DNA from: Gemmatimonadota bacterium
Lineage (GTDB): Bacteria; Gemmatimonadota; Gemmatimonadetes; Gemmatimonadales; Gemmatimonadaceae
Direction of reading: 5' to 3'
Length of the DNA stretch: 5,867 nucleotides
Assembly (NCBI GenBank): GCA_028287205.1
Contig: JAQBQC010000070.1
Span: 1-5,867, forward strand
Shown one piece after another: positions 1 to 5,014 of this stretch. Within the stretch, counting starts at the first letter, position 1, and every line of letters begins with the position of its first letter. Below the pieces are notes generated by a model that made no database searches, was not told where the DNA came from, and saw nothing but the letters and a program-made list of their open reading frames with translations. A program made the position numbers and the translations under genes.

Positions 1-241
1 CCGAGACACCCTGCGAGGTCGTGAAGTTCAACGCGCTCTGATCGGTGCTGTACGTCTGGTTGCCGGAGAAGTACGCCTCTTCCGACGTCGCCAGGTTGCG
101 CAGATCCGACTTCTCGGAAGCCAGATACGCCTTTTCCTTCGTGCTCGCGAACTTCGGAATCGCGATCGCGGCCAAAATGCCGATGATGACCACGACGATC
201 AGAAGCTCGATCAGTGTAAAGCCCTTGCGCAGACGACGCAT
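1..241 (-). CDS. Type IV pilin-like protein, copy 1 (3' end outside the window)
   Basis: This is a prepilin whose first 80 codons are visible; the C-terminus lies beyond the left edge. After cleavage and N-methylation by a prepilin peptidase, such proteins assemble into a type IV pilus or a type II secretion pseudopilus. The short leader MRRLRKG is followed by mature Phe1, Glu5 and the hydrophobic alpha-1 helix with the usual Gly14 and Pro22 (GFTLIELLIVVVIIGIL, then AAIAIPKF). The start is the ATG at 239-241, with an AGGAGA ribosome site 7 bases upstream. Residues from about 30 on (KEKAYLASEKSDLRNLATSE) match copies 2 and 3 almost exactly. It is the last of the three copies in transcription order. 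I cannot tell a major pilin from a minor pilin or pseudopilin. No pilus assembly gene is in view. Confidence 0.93.
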   Translation of the reverse strand, partial: MRRLRKGFTLIELLIVVVIIGILAAIAIPKFASTKEKAYLASEKSDLRNLATSEEAYFSGNQTYSTDQSALNFTTSQGVS

Positions 242-247
242 TGAAAA

Positions 248-253
248 TCTCCT
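248..253 (-). promoter_or_regulatory. Ribosome binding site of pilin copy 1
   Basis: The minus strand reads AGGAGA, 6 bases before the mRNA triplet TCA that precedes the ATG at 241 (7 bases in total: 242-247 plus the site edge). This is a near-consensus Shine-Dalgarno and supports that start. Confidence 0.75.
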
Positions 254-282
254 GGATCAGTATTGAGTCAGTCCCTGGTTCA

Positions 283-316
283 CCCACGTTCGGGTGGGCG
301 CCGCTTGGTTCACGGC
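283..316 (-). promoter_or_regulatory. Two-hairpin leader of pilin copy 1
   Basis: Two small inverted repeats lie 42-75 bases upstream of the start codon. The first pairs CCCAC (283-287) with GTGGG (294-298). The second pairs GCCG (300-303) with CGGC (313-316). The same two hairpins, in the same order and nearly the same place, occur upstream of pilin 2, which suggests a conserved 5' untranslated structure. They may only reflect common descent of the tandem copies. Any role in mRNA stability or translation is inference. Confidence 0.4.
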
Positions 317-378
317 CTCCACTAAGGCACGAGTGGGTCCAACTGGGTCGGGTGAGCTAAACGCATTGGCAGCGCTGC

Positions 379-407
379 GTTACAAATTCTCAGGAATCGC
401 GTTGCAA
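379..407 (-). promoter_or_regulatory. Candidate sigma-70-type promoter for pilin copy 1
   Basis: On the minus strand TTGCAA (402-407) is separated by exactly 17 bases from TGTAAC (379-384). Each box matches four of six consensus positions. It lies downstream of the pilin 2 terminator hairpin and about 140 bases before the pilin 1 start, leaving room for the two-hairpin leader in the transcript. The match is modest, and housekeeping promoter consensus in this organism is unknown. Confidence 0.3.
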
Positions 408-477
408 CTTTTTGTACCGCGCGACGCGAGTGCGCCGGGCAGAATGCGACAGCTCGGAAACGATATGTTCTGATGCA

Positions 478-509
478 CAACGCCCCGCACATTTCTGCGC
501 GGGGCGTTG
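478..509 (-). terminator. GC-rich terminator hairpin after pilin copy 2
   Basis: CAACGCCCCGC (478-488) pairs perfectly with GCGGGGCGTTG (499-509). Past one A-C mismatch two more pairs form, leaving a TTTC loop at 492-495. It begins 49 bases beyond the pilin 2 stop. The equivalent hairpin follows pilin 3, with the same flanking GATGCACAACGCCCCGC. On the minus strand the stem ends in GTTG and is followed by TGCATC, so the U-run is poor. It may act as an intrinsic terminator of imperfect type or as a 3' mRNA-stabilising stem. Confidence 0.6.
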
Positions 510-557
510 GTGCAAGCCTCGAGATCGCGCCAGCGTTGCGAGGCCGAGGCTATCAGA

Positions 558-935
558 TCACGGATCGCAGGTGATGATGCCGTCGAGGGTCGTCGCAGCT
601 GCCTGGCTGCCGAAGCCGGCGTAGCACTGCTTGGTCGTCGCGCTGTGGCTCGCCGTGCCCTTCCACCCCTTCGCATCAGCGGCCATACCCGTGACCGACA
701 CACCCTGCGAGGTCGTGAAGTTCAACGCGCTCTGGTCAGTGGTGTAGGTCTGATTACCTGAGAAGTACGCCTCTTCCGACGTCGCCAGGTTGCGCAGATC
801 CGACTTCTCGGAAGCCAGATACGCCTTCTCCTTCGTGCTCGCAAACTTCGGAATGGCGATTGCCGCGAGGATGCCGATGATGACGACCACGATCAAAAGC
901 TCGATGAGCGTGAAACCCTTTCGCGTACGCAACAT
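558..935 (-). CDS. Type IV pilin-like protein, copy 2 (complete)
   Basis: This is a complete 125-residue prepilin. The leader MLRTRKG ends in the Gly of the prepilin peptidase site, followed by mature Phe1 (residue 8), Glu5 (residue 12), Gly14 and Pro22 in a hydrophobic alpha-1 helix. The rest is a small globular head with SEKSDLRNLATSEEAYFSG, a Gly/Ala/Thr-rich middle, and two cysteines near the end (KQCYAGFG and ITCDP). These probably form the C-terminal disulfide loop common in type IV pilins. The region after alpha-1 resembles short PilA-type pilins with the DLRN motif, but a GspG-like pseudopilin cannot be excluded. The start is the ATG at 933-935. Only a weak GGGG-type ribosome site precedes it, unlike the strong sites of copies 1 and 3. 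The stop at 558-560 is followed by a hairpin. Confidence 0.95.
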   Translation of the reverse strand: MLRTRKGFTLIELLIVVVIIGILAAIAIPKFASTKEKAYLASEKSDLRNLATSEEAYFSGNQTYTTDQSALNFTTSQGVSVTGMAADAKGWKGTASHSATTKQCYAGFGSQAAATTLDGIITCDP

Positions 936-972
936 TGCTTACCCCGTGCTCAAATTCTTCGTTCACTGCGTG

Positions 973-1001
973 CCCACACCGGGTGGGTGCCGTTTCACGG
1001 C
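973..1001 (-). promoter_or_regulatory. Two-hairpin leader of pilin copy 2
   Basis: CCCAC (973-977) pairs with GTGGG (983-987), and next to it GCCGT (989-993) pairs with ACGGC (997-1001). They lie 38-66 bases upstream of the pilin 2 start and correspond in order and spacing to the pair upstream of pilin 1. The conserved pairing bases, with differing loop lengths, favour RNA structure, though two copies are too few to prove it. Confidence 0.4.
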
Positions 1002-1214
1002 AGGCAATGAATGCACAGTCAGGACCGCGCGATGGCGTAAGGCTAAGTCGCGAAACGAGTTGAGGTTGTACAGCGAGCTACGACACGCGTGAGAAGATTC
1101 TTATCGCACAATGCCCCCAGCTCGCGCGAATTACGTCAGCACGGTTCTTTGTGCCGGCGAGACTCGAAGCAATTCACTCGGGCCGTGATCGGAGCGTAAG
1201 TGGTGGATGCACAA
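1002..1214. other. Non-coding spacer between pilin 3 and pilin 2
   Basis: This is the middle of the 357-base gap between pilin 3 and pilin 2. It should hold the promoter of pilin 2, since a strong hairpin lies just upstream of it in transcription order. I found no convincing -35/-10 pair and no correctly spaced -24/-12 (sigma-54) motif. No gene with a supported start is visible. Confidence 0.4.
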
Positions 1215-1240
1215 CGCCCCGCGCATCTCTGCGCGGGGCG
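1215..1240 (-). terminator. GC-rich terminator hairpin after pilin copy 3
   Basis: CGCCCCGCGCA (1215-1225) and TGCGCGGGGCG (1230-1240) form a perfect 11-bp stem with a TCTC loop. It begins 53 bases past the pilin 3 stop. It is the counterpart of the hairpin after pilin 2 and has a poor U-run (TTGTGCATCC follows on the minus strand). A smaller stem, GCGTCGC (1268-1274) with GCGACGC (1279-1285), lies between the stop codon and this hairpin and could add to termination or 3'-end protection. Confidence 0.6.
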
Positions 1241-1292
1241 ATCGTGCGAGCCTGGAGATCGGATCGAGCGTCGCCGCAGCGACGCCGTCAGA

Positions 1293-1673
1293 TCACGGAT
1301 CGCAGGTGATGATACCGTCGAGCGTCGTCGCAGCTGCCTGACTTCCGAAGCCGGCGTAGCACTTCTTGGTCGTCGCGCTGTGGCTCGCCGTGCCCTTCCA
1401 GCCCTTCGCATCAGCGGCCATACCCGTGACCGACACACCCTGCGACGTCGTGTAGTTCAACGCGCTCTGGTTCGTGGTGTACGTCTGGTTGCCGGAGAAG
1501 TACGCCTCTTCCGACGTCGCGAGATTGCGCAGATCCGACTTCTCGGAAGCCAGATACGCCTTTTCCTTGTTGCTATAAAACTTCTGAATCGGAATCGCCT
1601 CGAGGATGCGGATGATGACGACGACAATGAGAAGTTCGATGAGCGTAAAACCTCTTCGGGTGTGTCGCAGCAT
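1293..1673 (-). CDS. Type IV pilin-like protein, copy 3, with an atypical alpha-1 helix
   Basis: This is a complete 126-residue prepilin. The leader MLRHTRRG is followed by mature FTLIELLIVVVII with Phe1 and Glu5 intact. From there it departs from the family. In mature numbering, Gly14 is Arg, Ala17 is Glu, Ala20 is Pro, Pro22 is Gln, Ala25 is Tyr and Thr27 is Asn. From KEKAYLASEKSD onward it is almost the same as copies 1 and 2, including the two C-terminal cysteines (KKCYAGFG and ITCDP). The frame is open further up to an ATG at 1784. I chose 1673 because it gives the normal short pilin leader and has an AGGAG site 7 bases upstream. Two charged residues and a moved proline in the assembly helix make normal packing into a filament doubtful. 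It could be a specialised minor pilin, a decaying copy, or a sequence donor for the others. Confidence 0.9.
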   Translation of the reverse strand: MLRHTRRGFTLIELLIVVVIIRILEAIPIQKFYSNKEKAYLASEKSDLRNLATSEEAYFSGNQTYTTNQSALNYTTSQGVSVTGMAADAKGWKGTASHSATTKKCYAGFGSQAAATTLDGIITCDP

Positions 1674-1680
1674 GGCCGTA

Positions 1681-1685
1681 CTCCT
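1681..1685 (-). promoter_or_regulatory. Ribosome binding site that decides the pilin 3 start
   Basis: The minus strand reads AGGAG with a 7-base spacer to the ATG at 1671-1673. This strong Shine-Dalgarno, together with the canonical leader length, rejects the longer in-frame start at 1784. Confidence 0.75.
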
Positions 1686-1760
1686 GTTGGTGTCGCGATG
1701 GGTACGCGCTATCGTTGGGCGCGTGAAGGTTTGTTTGCAACTGGGATCGTTGCTTAAAAG

Positions 1761-1821
1761 ACGCGTCATATATGAAGTAATCACAAGCGAATCTTCATGC
1801 GCCCTAGGGCGTTACGCGTCA
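1761..1821. promoter_or_regulatory. Possible operator region between divergent genes
   Basis: CGCCCTAGGGCG (1800-1811) is a perfect 12-bp palindrome. It is flanked by two direct copies of ACGCGTCA, at 1761-1768 and 1814-1821, 53 bases apart (about five helical turns). It lies between the pilin 3 start (leftward) and the oxidoreductase start (rightward), where a regulator could act on either gene. I found no convincing -10/-35 pair for either direction. Function is inference, and short GC palindromes also occur by chance. Confidence 0.3.
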
Positions 1822-1900
1822 ATTAGTTAGCTCTCATGTTCCGTATTTTCTCCCATGAAATGGCTTACCGCGCGTGGCCCATTTCGTCACTATTCCGGCC

Positions 1901-3496
1901 ATGCCGAATCTTGATGCCTCACAGAAGGCCGCTAATGTCCTTGGCCGCATCGGCCTCCCCGAGTCCATCGCCTCGCTCGCGAAGCGTTCCTGGGACGTCG
2001 TCATCGTCGGGGCGGGCCACAACGGACTCGCGTGCGCTGCGTATCTCGCGCGCGCGGGCAAACGAGTGCTCGTGCTCGAGTCGCGAGATCGCGTCGGCGG
2101 CGCGTGCACAATGGAGGAGCCATTCCCCGGCGTGCGGTTCTCTCCGTGCGCCTACGTGTGCGGGCTACTGCACCCGAAGGTCCTGGAGGAGCTCGACTTC
2201 GCCGGGCACGGCTTCGAGTGGATGCCGGCGGCGGGAGGGATGTTCGTCCCGTTCGAGGATGGCTCGAGCGTGCAGCTGTGGAACGACGACGAGAAATGCG
2301 AGGCGGACATCCGCAAACTCTCGCCGGGCGATGTGAAGGGGTGGAAGGAGATGATTGCGGTGAAAGCGCGGCTGCGTGAAGCGCTGCGTCCCGCGAGCGA
2401 TCGCGATCTCTGGCTCGAGCCGGCCCCTACGCGCGAGGAGATCGATCGGCGGCTCAAGGGCGACGACGATGCGCGCGCGCTGCTCGATGACTGGTCGATG
2501 CTCGAATGCGTGCAGCGCTACATCCGCGACGAGCGGCTGCAGATGGCGTATCTCGGACAGGGTGTCATCGGCACGAACGCGTCGCCATCGCAGAAGGGAA
2601 CGGCGTCCGTCTGGTATCATCACTCGTCCGGTCGCATGTTCGGAGTGCCGGGCGCGTGGGGATACGTGCGCGGCGGGATGGGTACGGTCTCCTTCATTCT
2701 CTGCGACGTCGCGCGCGAGTCCGGCGCCGTCGTGGCGACAGGGGTGAGCGTCGCGCGCATTCTCCCCGGCGAAGGGGTGGAGCTCGAGTCGGGCGAGCGC
2801 ATCGCAGCGCGCCACGTCGTGTCGAACGCGGATCCACGCGTCACCCTCCGCCTGCTCGGCGACGCCGCCGACGCGCAGTGGCGCAGCGACGTCGAGGCTG
2901 TGCCGATCGAAGGCGTGACGGTGAAGGTGAACATGACGCTGCGCGAGCTCCCGAACTTTCGCGCGCGCCCGGGCACGAACGAGCCGCATCACACCGGTCA
3001 GGTCAACACGCCACTCACCGTTGCGGAGTGGGACGAGGGGCATCGCAAGGCAAATGCGGGCGAGCTCCCCGATCGCATCTGGACCGAGCTCTATATGCAC
3101 ACGGTGTACGATCCGTCCGTTGCTCCGCCCGGTGTGCATACGCTCAGCGTGTTCGCGCAGTTCGTGCCGCATCGCTTTGCGAAGGGCGACTGGGATTCGC
3201 GACGCAAGGAAGTTGGAGAGCGCGTGATCGCGTCCATTGCGCGATTCACGTCCAATCTGCCCGATGCGATCATCGATCTCGAAGTTCTCGGCCCTCCCGA
3301 CATCGAAGCCCGCGTCGGACTCACCGGCGGCCACATTTTCCAGGGCGACATTCTTCCCGCGCACATGTGGGAGAAGCGGCTCACGGCGCGCACGCCGATG
3401 GACGGCGTGTGGCTCTGCGGCGCGGCCACGCATCCGGGCGGAAGCGTGATGGCCGTGAATGGCCGCAACGCCGCGATGGAGCTGCTCCGCTCCTGA
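1901..3496 (+). CDS. FAD-dependent oxidoreductase, phytoene dehydrogenase-like (PYROXD2-like)
   Basis: This is a flavoprotein oxidoreductase of the NAD(P)/FAD-dependent, CrtI/amine-oxidase-like superfamily; the substrate cannot be told from sequence. With the ATG at 1901 it has 531 residues. After about 30 residues comes the FAD-binding Rossmann fold: strand DVVIVGAGHNG with G37, G39 and G42, Glu60 at the end of the second strand (VLVLES), then DRVGGAC. The C-terminal FAD motif is VWLCGAATHPGGSVMAVNG, followed by a helix to the end. Length and both motifs fit the PYROXD2-like branch rather than a classical carotenoid desaturase, and no carotenoid gene lies nearby. The start is uncertain: an in-frame GTG at 1874 would add nine residues, a stop at 1856 blocks anything longer, and neither start has a clear Shine-Dalgarno. 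No signal peptide is seen, so it is probably cytoplasmic. The hairpin just after the stop suggests it is transcribed alone. Confidence 0.93.
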   Translation: MPNLDASQKAANVLGRIGLPESIASLAKRSWDVVIVGAGHNGLACAAYLARAGKRVLVLESRDRVGGACTMEEPFPGVRFSPCAYVCGLLHPKVLEELDFAGHGFEWMPAAGGMFVPFEDGSSVQLWNDDEKCEADIRKLSPGDVKGWKEMIAVKARLREALRPASDRDLWLEPAPTREEIDRRLKGDDDARALLDDWSMLECVQRYIRDERLQMAYLGQGVIGTNASPSQKGTASVWYHHSSGRMFGVPGAWGYVRGGMGTVSFILCDVARESGAVVATGVSVARILPGEGVELESGERIAARHVVSNADPRVTLRLLGDAADAQWRSDVEAVPIEGVTVKVNMTLRELPNFRARPGTNEPHHTGQVNTPLTVAEWDEGHRKANAGELPDRIWTELYMHTVYDPSVAPPGVHTLSVFAQFVPHRFAKGDWDSRRKEVGERVIASIARFTSNLPDAIIDLEVLGPPDIEARVGLTGGHIFQGDILPAHMWEKRLTARTPMDGVWLCGAATHPGGSVMAVNGRNAAMELLRS

Positions 3497-3499
3497 TCG

Positions 3500-3540
3500 C
3501 GGCGCATGCGCGTGATTACCCCGCGCACACGCCGTAATTT
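3500..3540 (+). terminator. Probable intrinsic terminator of the oxidoreductase gene
   Basis: Three bases after the TGA stop, CGGCG (3500-3504) pairs with CGCCG (3530-3534). Across a 2x2 internal loop, TGCGCG (3507-3512) then pairs with CGCGCA (3522-3527), leaving a 9-base loop. The stem is followed by TAATTT (3535-3540), a short T-rich tail. It separates the oxidoreductase from the peptidase gene 98 bases downstream. The T-run is short, so read-through is possible. Confidence 0.5.
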
Positions 3541-3581
3541 CCTCCGCGCCAACTGCTCTCGATTCCCATTTCTCCATCGCC

Positions 3582-3585
3582 GGAG
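3582..3585 (+). promoter_or_regulatory. Ribosome binding site of the M20 peptidase gene
   Basis: GGAG lies 9 bases before the ATG at 3595. It is moderately strong and agrees with the start that gives a complete signal peptide. Confidence 0.55.
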
Positions 3586-3594
3586 CCCTACACG

Positions 3595-5004
3595 ATGATA
3601 CGTCGTTCCTCCGCCCTCCTGGGCTGCATCGCGCTCGCGCTCACCGCCTGTGTCGCCCGCTCGCAGACGATGACGCTCAACGCCGAGCAGCAGCGCCTGC
3701 ACGAGATCTACAAGGAGCTGGTGGAGATCAACACCGTGGATTCGGTTGGCAGCACCACGGTCGCTGCGCAGGCGATGCAGAAGCGCTTCCTCGACGCCGG
3801 CTTTCCGGCAGCCGACGTGGAGCTGTTCACGCCCAAGCCCGACAAGGGCAATCTCGTCGTGCGCTACCACGGGAAGGGCGCGCGCAAGCCGCTGCTCCTC
3901 CTCGCACATCTCGACGTCGTGGCCGCGCTGCGCTCCGACTGGACGACGGACCCGTTCAAGCTCGTCGAGAAGGACGGCTACTATTACGCGCGCGGCAGTG
4001 GCGATGACAAGGCGATGGCCTCGATCTTCGTCGCGAACATGCTGCGCATGAAGCGCGAGGGGTACGTCCCCGACCGCGACATCATTCTTGCGCTCACCGC
4101 GGACGAGGAGGGCGGCGAGATGAACGGCGCCCAGTGGCTCGTCACCACGCACCGGCCGGTGATCGACGCCGCGTACGCGATCAACGAGGGTGGCGGCGGC
4201 GCGCTCGTGAACGGAAAGCCGTTTCTGCAGTCCGTGCAGGCCACGGAGAAGGTGTCGATCAATCTCACGGCGAGCACGCACAACCGCGGCGGCCACTCGT
4301 CGGTGCCGCGCTCCGACAACGCGATCTATCAGCTCGCCGCGGCGCTCGTGAAGCTGTCGGCGTATCGGTTTCCCGTGCAGCTCAACGAGGTGTCACGCGC
4401 GTTCTTCGAGCGCACCGCTGCGATCGAGTCGCCCGAGCTCGGCGCCGCCATGCGCGCGATTGCGAAGAACGAGAAAGACAGCGTTGCCGCGGCGAAGCTG
4501 TCCGAGGTGCCACGCTACGCGTCGATGCTGCGCACCACGTGCGTGGCAACGCGGCTGTCCGGTGGCCACGCGAACAACGCCCTGCCGCAGACGGCGACGG
4601 CGAACATCAACTGCCGCGTGGTGCCGAACGTCGATCCGGCGCAGGTGCGCCTGACGCTGCTGCAGGTGATGGGGGACACCGGGATCTCGATGTCGGCGCC
4701 GCCACCGCTCGAGCCGAGCGCGCCGTCGCCGCTGACGCCTGAGCTCATGGGCGCGGTGGAGCAGCTCACCAAGCAGATGTTCGGCGACATTCCCGTCATT
4801 CCCACCATGTCTACCGGCGCGACGGACGGGATGTATCTGCGCGCGAAGGGAATTCCCACGTATGGTGTGTCGGGGCTCTTCGGCGATCCGAACGATTCAC
4901 GCGCGCACGGCAAGGACGAGCGGATGCGCGTGAAGTCGTTGTACGACGGGCAGGAATTTCTCTACCGCCTCGTGAAGGCGCTGTCGTCCCCGACAACGCC
5001 ATGA
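3595..5004 (+). CDS. M20-family zinc metallopeptidase, probable lipoprotein
   Basis: This is a di-zinc exopeptidase/amidohydrolase of the M20/M25/M40 family (469 residues), likely trimming small peptides or dipeptides outside the cytoplasm. The N-terminus MIRRSSALLGCIALALTAC has a positive start, a hydrophobic core and a lipobox LTAC with Cys19, so it is a probable lipoprotein; ordinary signal peptidase cleavage a few residues later is the alternative. The catalytic set is complete: HLD (His105, Asp107), RGSGDDK with bridging Asp137, DEE with general base Glu171 and ligand Glu172, EGG (Glu198), and the final ligand His438 in AHGKDE. GGHSS (His234) marks the lid/dimerisation domain at about 215-340. 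A GGAG site 9 bases before the ATG supports the start. It converges with the transpeptidase gene with 10 bases between stops. The exact substrate is unknown, and peptidoglycan-peptide turnover is only a guess from the neighbour. Confidence 0.93.
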   Translation: MIRRSSALLGCIALALTACVARSQTMTLNAEQQRLHEIYKELVEINTVDSVGSTTVAAQAMQKRFLDAGFPAADVELFTPKPDKGNLVVRYHGKGARKPLLLLAHLDVVAALRSDWTTDPFKLVEKDGYYYARGSGDDKAMASIFVANMLRMKREGYVPDRDIILALTADEEGGEMNGAQWLVTTHRPVIDAAYAINEGGGGALVNGKPFLQSVQATEKVSINLTASTHNRGGHSSVPRSDNAIYQLAAALVKLSAYRFPVQLNEVSRAFFERTAAIESPELGAAMRAIAKNEKDSVAAAKLSEVPRYASMLRTTCVATRLSGGHANNALPQTATANINCRVVPNVDPAQVRLTLLQVMGDTGISMSAPPPLEPSAPSPLTPELMGAVEQLTKQMFGDIPVIPTMSTGATDGMYLRAKGIPTYGVSGLFGDPNDSRAHGKDERMRVKSLYDGQEFLYRLVKALSSPTTP

Positions 5005-5014
5005 CGGCGCGAGC

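Larger units (their letters stand above)
472..1673 (-). repeat. Tandem duplication carrying pilin copies 2 and 3
   Basis: Two units are clearly alike at DNA level: 472-935 and 1205-1673. The stop codons are 735 bases apart. Similarity runs from the terminator flank (GATGCACAACGCCCCGC) through the 3' untranslated region and the coding sequence. It is strongest from the coding 3' end to about codon 36 and drops over the alpha-1 codons and the upstream region. Copy 1 (start at 241) is a third member that leaves the window, and the array may continue to the left. Confidence 0.85.

Noticed and set aside
558..935. Conductive pilin (e-pilin) because of the short DLRN-containing sequence
   Set aside because: Resemblance to short PilA proteins is not evidence for conductivity; no redox or cytochrome genes are in the window.
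936..1214. Sigma-54 type -24/-12 promoter for pilin 2, as is common for pilA genes
   Set aside because: Several TTGC-like boxes occur, but none has a GG at the required spacing upstream.
1..1673. Repeated blocks as a CRISPR array or insertion sequence
   Set aside because: The repeats are hundreds of bases long and coding (pilin), with no short regular repeat-spacer structure, transposase or terminal inverted repeats.
1200..1757. Open frame of 185 codons on the plus strand over pilin 3
   Set aside because: It is antisense to a well-supported pilin and runs through its terminator hairpin; similar plus-strand frames over pilins 1 and 2 are duplicates of the same shadow.
1674..1784. N-terminal extension of pilin 3 to the ATG at 1784
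   Set aside because: It would add 37 residues before a normal pilin leader, covers the ribosome site at 1681-1685, and has no counterpart in copies 1 and 2.
1901..3496. Carotenoid biosynthesis gene (crtI)
   Set aside because: The FAD motifs are shared by a broad superfamily, the C-terminal pattern fits PYROXD2-like enzymes better, and no other carotenoid gene is present.
2165..3577. Long open frame of 470 codons on the minus strand across the oxidoreductase gene
   Set aside because: It is antisense to a gene with clear FAD motifs. Its product is rich in Arg, His and Ala with no recognisable domain, typical of a GC-rich shadow frame.
3091..4296. Open frame of 401 codons on the minus strand spanning the oxidoreductase and M20 genes
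   Set aside because: It crosses two real genes and the spacer between them, has low-complexity Arg/Val/His composition, and shows no motif or ribosome site.
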